This document shows positions 13,017-15,620 of a stretch of 15,620 nt of DNA, in pieces. Position 1 is the stretch's first letter. Each line of letters starts with the position of its first letter. The translations under genes and the position numbers were made by a program. Location: assembly GCA_964594045.1 (NCBI GenBank), contig CAZQKR010000071.1:1-15620 (forward strand), written 5' to 3'. Source of the stretch: UBA2365 sp964594045. GTDB lineage: Bacteria > Bacteroidota > Bacteroidia > Chitinophagales > Saprospiraceae. The notes below the pieces were generated by a model. It was not told where the DNA came from. It worked only from the letters and a program-made list of their open reading frames with translations, and ran no database searches.

Positions 13017-13127
13017 AAAATACGGATGATGCGTTCGCATATCAACAAAATTTACATTTATATCAGGTTGACGAAAAATATCCTGTAAGTTAAAGATGCT
13101 GATATGCGAACGCATCATCAGTATTTT
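13017..13127. mobile_element. MITE-like element: 28-bp inverted arms around a 55-bp centre
   Basis: The left arm 13017-13044 and right arm 13100-13127 are reverse complements over 28 bp with one mismatch (13024/13120); the inner 20 bp, GATGATGCGTTCGCATATCA, is perfect. Arms begin AAAATAC and end GTATTTT. Outside them GAAATC (13003-13008) and GATTTC (13134-13139) continue the inversion imperfectly. Each arm also contains the small palindrome ATGCGTTCGCAT. The centre is AT-rich and noncoding. It looks like a miniature inverted-repeat element or a large hairpin regulatory site; no target duplication is obvious. A simple terminator is unlikely because no gene is transcribed into it. Confidence 0.6.
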
Positions 13128-13223
13128 TCATCCGATTTCAAAAGTGATCATTTCATAAAGAAATACTCACATCTAATTGATTATCTATTATTTACAATTT
13201 ATTTTAAGAAGTGTTCAGTATTA

Positions 13224-13246
13224 CACAAAAATAACTTATTTTTGTG
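13224..13246. promoter_or_regulatory. Perfect 11-bp dyad overlapping a possible -7 box
   Basis: CACAAAAATAA (13224-13234), a central C, then TTATTTTTGTG (13236-13246) form a perfect inverted repeat. The right half includes TATTTTTG (13237-13244), a TAnnTTTG match on the plus strand. This could be an operator over a promoter for whatever is transcribed at 13250-13590, but AT-rich dyads can arise by chance. Confidence 0.35.
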
Positions 13247-13340
13247 GATGATGGTAAAACCAACATTGGATAAAACAAAGTAATTGATCAAACAACCTTA
13301 TGCATTCACTCATACCTTCCTTTTGCTTCATCAGTGATAT

Positions 13341-13480
13341 GGCCCAGGCCTTTTTACATACTGTTATAAACAGCACTGCCCGCGGGAAATTACTGATTAG
13401 ACAAAAAACCCGGATGGTAATACCCGGCCGTAATGGCTGTGTACTGAGTAGTGGGCCGGGACATAAGTAATATAAAAGGC
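13341..13480 (+). other. Possible structured RNA island with mutually exclusive stems
   Basis: Several perfect complementarities occur in 140 bases: GCCTTTT (13348-13354) with AAAAGGC (13474-13480); CTGTT/AACAG around ATA (13361-13373); the palindrome CCCGCGGG (about 13379-13386); CCCGGCC (13423-13429) with GGCCGGG (13454-13460); and, competing with the last, GGCCCA (13341-13346) with TGGGCC (13452-13457). GC is about 45-48% against mostly under 35% around it. No known RNA family was recognised. A 56-codon frame (13300-13470) overlaps it and is the alternative explanation. Confidence 0.3.
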
Positions 13481-13590
13481 ATTTGTGAATGATCTGGAAA
13501 AACTGAATGTATTGAACTTATTTAAATAGAGTTAATTCTGCATTTAAAATCGATTTTTGAAAATATTGATCACTTATTAAAATCTTTAAA

Positions 13591-13995
13591 TTGAAAACAC
13601 AAAAACTGCTTATTTCCTTGATTTTTGTTTTGCTGATCATGACTTCCTATGGATGTTGGGATTCGTTATGGGAAGGGAAACAAGAATGTCACAAAAATGT
13701 AGGTTTTGATTTGATAAACGGTACATCGGAATATTGCCATATCTACTTCAAAGGTGATGATATGAGTTCCAATAACCTTGTCGGACCAAATACCTATATA
13801 ACCCGATATTCAACAATTTTTTGGACTTGTTCTGACGAGGGATATGATGATGCTGAAGTGGAGGTTACCATATGTGTAGGCAAGGACCAAAAGAAAATAT
13901 TATGTAAAACAAAAGTCTTTGCGACTGAACTTGTTGACGTAAAATGGAATGCAAGATGGGATGGCAGTAATTTGGAGATAGCCCCGGCCAAATAA
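13591..13995 (+). CDS. Small cysteine-rich putative lipoprotein, TTG start
   Basis: A 134-residue exported protein of unknown function. The start is TTG, followed by a typical Lys-Thr-Gln-Lys positive end and a hydrophobic stretch to about residue 18. The next ATG (Met17) would remove the signal sequence, so TTG is preferred. Cys22 after TSYG could be a lipidation site, but the box lacks the usual Leu at -3 and is weak. The mature part has further Cys at 33, 49, 80, 95 and 105, suggesting disulfides, and alternates short beta-like strands (VGFDLINGTSEYCHIYFKG, EVEVTICVG, VDVKWNARWDG). No catalytic motif was recognised. It stands alone, with no partner gene, and converges with the MATE gene 220 bases on. 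It could instead be a periplasmic secreted protein. Confidence 0.6.
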   Translation: MKTQKLLISLIFVLLIMTSYGCWDSLWEGKQECHKNVGFDLINGTSEYCHIYFKGDDMSSNNLVGPNTYITRYSTIFWTCSDEGYDDAEVEVTICVGKDQKKILCKTKVFATELVDVKWNARWDGSNLEIAPAK

Positions 13996-14091
13996 ACGCT
14001 ATTTCTTGATGTATTTGAATCGGGGTTTTGAATTCATAACCCATTTTTTATAACCAGGCTCAGGCAGAAAACTGAATAATATTTCTTTCGG

Positions 14092-14142
14092 ATTTTTCCG
14101 GAAGCATTTTTATTTCTGTAACGCCTTTTTATTCGGAAAAAT
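14092..14142. terminator. Inverted repeat between convergent genes, possible terminator
   Basis: ATTTTTCCG (14092-14100) and CGGAAAAAT (14134-14142) are perfect 9-bp arms around a 33-base T-rich loop. A second, smaller hairpin CGGAAA/TTTCCG overlaps the right arm (14134-14149). The site lies between the lipoprotein gene and the MATE gene end. No clean T-tract follows the stem, so this is a tentative call. Confidence 0.3.
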
Positions 14143-14215
14143 ATTTCCGGAGAAAATCTGCGTATGTTTTGGAAATCATTCAATGCATAACAATTCCGCA
14201 TTTTGCTGGAAAGTA

Positions 14216-15547
14216 CTACCTGTCCAGGCTGAATTTCCTCTTCCAGCGTCCATTAGAGTAGTATAAAAACGAGAGGATCAATCCGATCATCCACCCTGCA
14301 GGAGCTGACCACCAGACAGCCTTTTCGCCCATTGTCTCCATGAAAAAATTGGCAAATGGTATCCGGACCAGCCACAATGAGATCAGGGTGATGATCATCG
14401 GAATGATCATATCACCAGCACCGCGCATTACTGCATTGAAAGAAAATAATGCAGAAAAGGCAAAATAAAAGGAACTGACGATGACCAGATATTCCACACC
14501 ATAACGGATCACCTCTGCGTCAGCGGAAAACATCTTCATCATTGTTTCACCAAAAAAGTATATGATCACCGTGATAGCCAGAGAAATCCCGGTTGACATG
14601 ACCAGTGTTGCCCTCAATCCCCGGCTGATCCGCTCAAATTTGCCTGCACCCATATTCTGCCCTACAAAAGTGGACAGGGCAGCTGATAAATTCATTGCAG
14701 GCATGATCGCAAGTGAATCCAGCCTCATTGCGGCAGAATATCCGGCGATGACCTTTACGCCAAACTGATTTACGATTCCAAATAGCGCCAGCATTCCGAG
14801 TGAAAACAACACATGCTGGATGCCGGAAGGCAAACCTATTCTTTGACTTTTGTTAAAAATGGCCTTATTGAACACTATCCCGCGAAAACGGAAGCGGAGC
14901 AATTCATTCTTCCTGATCCAGATACCCGCCAGCACCAGCCCCAAAGCCTGTGAAAGAACCGTGGCAAAAGCAACCGATGCAATGCCGTATCCCATTCCGG
15001 CAACGAAAAACAGATCCAGCGCAATATTCAGTAAAGTGGAAAAAATAAGGAAATACAAAGGCGTTTTGGAATCACCCACACCACGCAGCAAAGCGCTGAT
15101 ATTGCTGAACCCGAAAAGAAAAGGCAAACCCAGCAGATAGATCCTCAGATAGATGGACGCTTCAGGGATCACTTCAGCCGGCAGGTCAATCAGCATAAAA
15201 ATCTGATCACTGAAAATAATGCCCAATGCGCCCATGACCAGAGAAGACACGAGAATGACAACATTAATGGTATCTACGGAAATCCTGACCTTTTCATACT
15301 GCTTTGCACCAAAAAACTGAGAAACCGTGATGGATCCTCCAATGGTAAATCCAATGATCAGGCTGATCAGTAAAAAAATAATGGGAAAAGAAGCTCCTAC
15401 AGCAGCCAGTGCATCATCCCCCAAAAACTTTCCTACAACCACACTATCCACTACATTGTACAATTGTTGGAACAGGTTGCCAAACAGCATGGGTACGGCA
15501 AAATAAAAAATCTGCAAATGCTCTTTTCCTAGAGTCAGGTCCTTCAC
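14216..15547 (-). CDS. MATE family multidrug/cation exporter, GTG start
   Basis: Inner-membrane multidrug and toxic compound extrusion transporter, which exports cationic organic compounds in exchange for Na+ or H+. The 443 residues show two six-helix halves. The first begins FYFAVPMLFGNLFQQLYNVV, with the conserved NVVDSVVVGKFLGDDALAAVG (31-51, including Asp34) and GGSITVSQFFGA (70-81). The second half starts near GLPSGIQHVLFSLGMLALFG and includes NLSAALSTFVGQNMGAGKFERISRG, the counterpart of the first-half loop. ALLRGVGDSKTPLYF and AVMRGAGDMIIPM are the paired internal repeats. The start is GTG; an upstream ATG is followed at once by TAA in its frame. Substrate cannot be told; the MepA/DinF-like branches are most similar by eye. 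No regulator is adjacent. Confidence 0.93.
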   Translation of the reverse strand: MKDLTLGKEHLQIFYFAVPMLFGNLFQQLYNVVDSVVVGKFLGDDALAAVGASFPIIFLLISLIIGFTIGGSITVSQFFGAKQYEKVRISVDTINVVILVSSLVMGALGIIFSDQIFMLIDLPAEVIPEASIYLRIYLLGLPFLFGFSNISALLRGVGDSKTPLYFLIFSTLLNIALDLFFVAGMGYGIASVAFATVLSQALGLVLAGIWIRKNELLRFRFRGIVFNKAIFNKSQRIGLPSGIQHVLFSLGMLALFGIVNQFGVKVIAGYSAAMRLDSLAIMPAMNLSAALSTFVGQNMGAGKFERISRGLRATLVMSTGISLAITVIIYFFGETMMKMFSADAEVIRYGVEYLVIVSSFYFAFSALFSFNAVMRGAGDMIIPMIITLISLWLVRIPFANFFMETMGEKAVWWSAPAGWMIGLILSFLYYSNGRWKRKFSLDR

Positions 15548-15620
15548 TTTTATTAAAACATTTTATATCAATAGTTCGTTAAAAAAATAAATAAATAGTT
15601 GATATTCAGTAAAATAAGTA

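Larger units (their letters stand above)
12970..13590. other. Long intergenic region with inverted repeats and a GC-richer island
   Basis: This 621-bp divergent gap between arsC and the cysteine-rich lipoprotein gene holds, in order, a MITE-like inverted repeat (13017-13127), AT-rich sequence without recognised features (13128-13222), a perfect dyad overlapping a -7 box (13224-13246), a GC-richer island with competing stems (13341-13480), and AT-rich sequence up to the TTG start at 13591. One 56-codon frame runs from the ATG at 13300 to 13470 but resembles no family I know. Confidence 0.65.

Overview
The window looks like a chromosomal segment of a Bacteroidota bacterium, probably a free-living Saprospiria-, Cytophagia- or Flavobacteriia-like lineage. 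Three things point there. The secreted protein at 5559-7217 ends in a type IX secretion (T9SS) sorting domain, which is essentially restricted to this phylum. The F1 beta subunit carries a longer-than-E. coli central region. Several genes have the phylum's TAnnTTTG -7 promoter motif just upstream and no clear Shine-Dalgarno sequence. I cannot name the genus.

Layout. (1) 61-2690, minus strand: housekeeping genes atpD-atpC (F1 beta and epsilon) and scpA (condensin kleisin). (2) 2691-5558: two paralogous family-2 glycosyltransferases on the plus strand. They are bracketed by intergenic regions carrying copies of one palindromic repeat family, TCAAATC-rich arrays and short tandem repeats. (3) 5559-7217: a secreted multidomain T9SS cargo protein whose base composition changes sharply at a domain boundary, followed by a bidirectional terminator. 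(4) 7368-11624: surface-glycan genes on both strands: a polysaccharide pyruvyltransferase-family protein, a third glycosyltransferase, and a Wzm/Wzt-type ABC exporter whose ATPase has a carbohydrate-binding-type C-terminal extension. (5) 11655-12545: a REP-associated tyrosine transposase (RAYT) with a five-unit, 32-bp tandem array of REP-like palindromes upstream and one inverted REP-like copy downstream. (6) 12553-12969: a thioredoxin-type arsenate reductase without other ars genes. (7) 12970-13590: a 621-bp intergenic region with a MITE-like inverted repeat (28-bp arms, one mismatch), a perfect 11-bp dyad and a GC-richer island that can fold in competing ways. (8) 13591-15547: a small cysteine-rich putative lipoprotein and a convergent MATE-family exporter.

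How the genes work together. The glycosyltransferases, pyruvyltransferase-like protein and Wzm/Wzt pair plausibly contribute to one exported surface glycan. They do not form a single co-directional operon, and the set is incomplete (no initiating transferase, ligase or nucleotide-sugar synthesis genes are seen), so this is a patchwork of accessory glycan genes. Interspersed repeats, low-GC genes and the RAYT suggest an actively rearranging region between conserved housekeeping genes and other accessory loci.

The most interesting signals are the RAYT/REP unit, the MITE-like inverted repeat upstream of arsC, the repeat-bracketed glycosyltransferase pair, the compositionally mosaic T9SS protein, and the possibly structured intergenic RNA near 13341-13480. 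No CRISPR array, tRNA or rRNA was seen.
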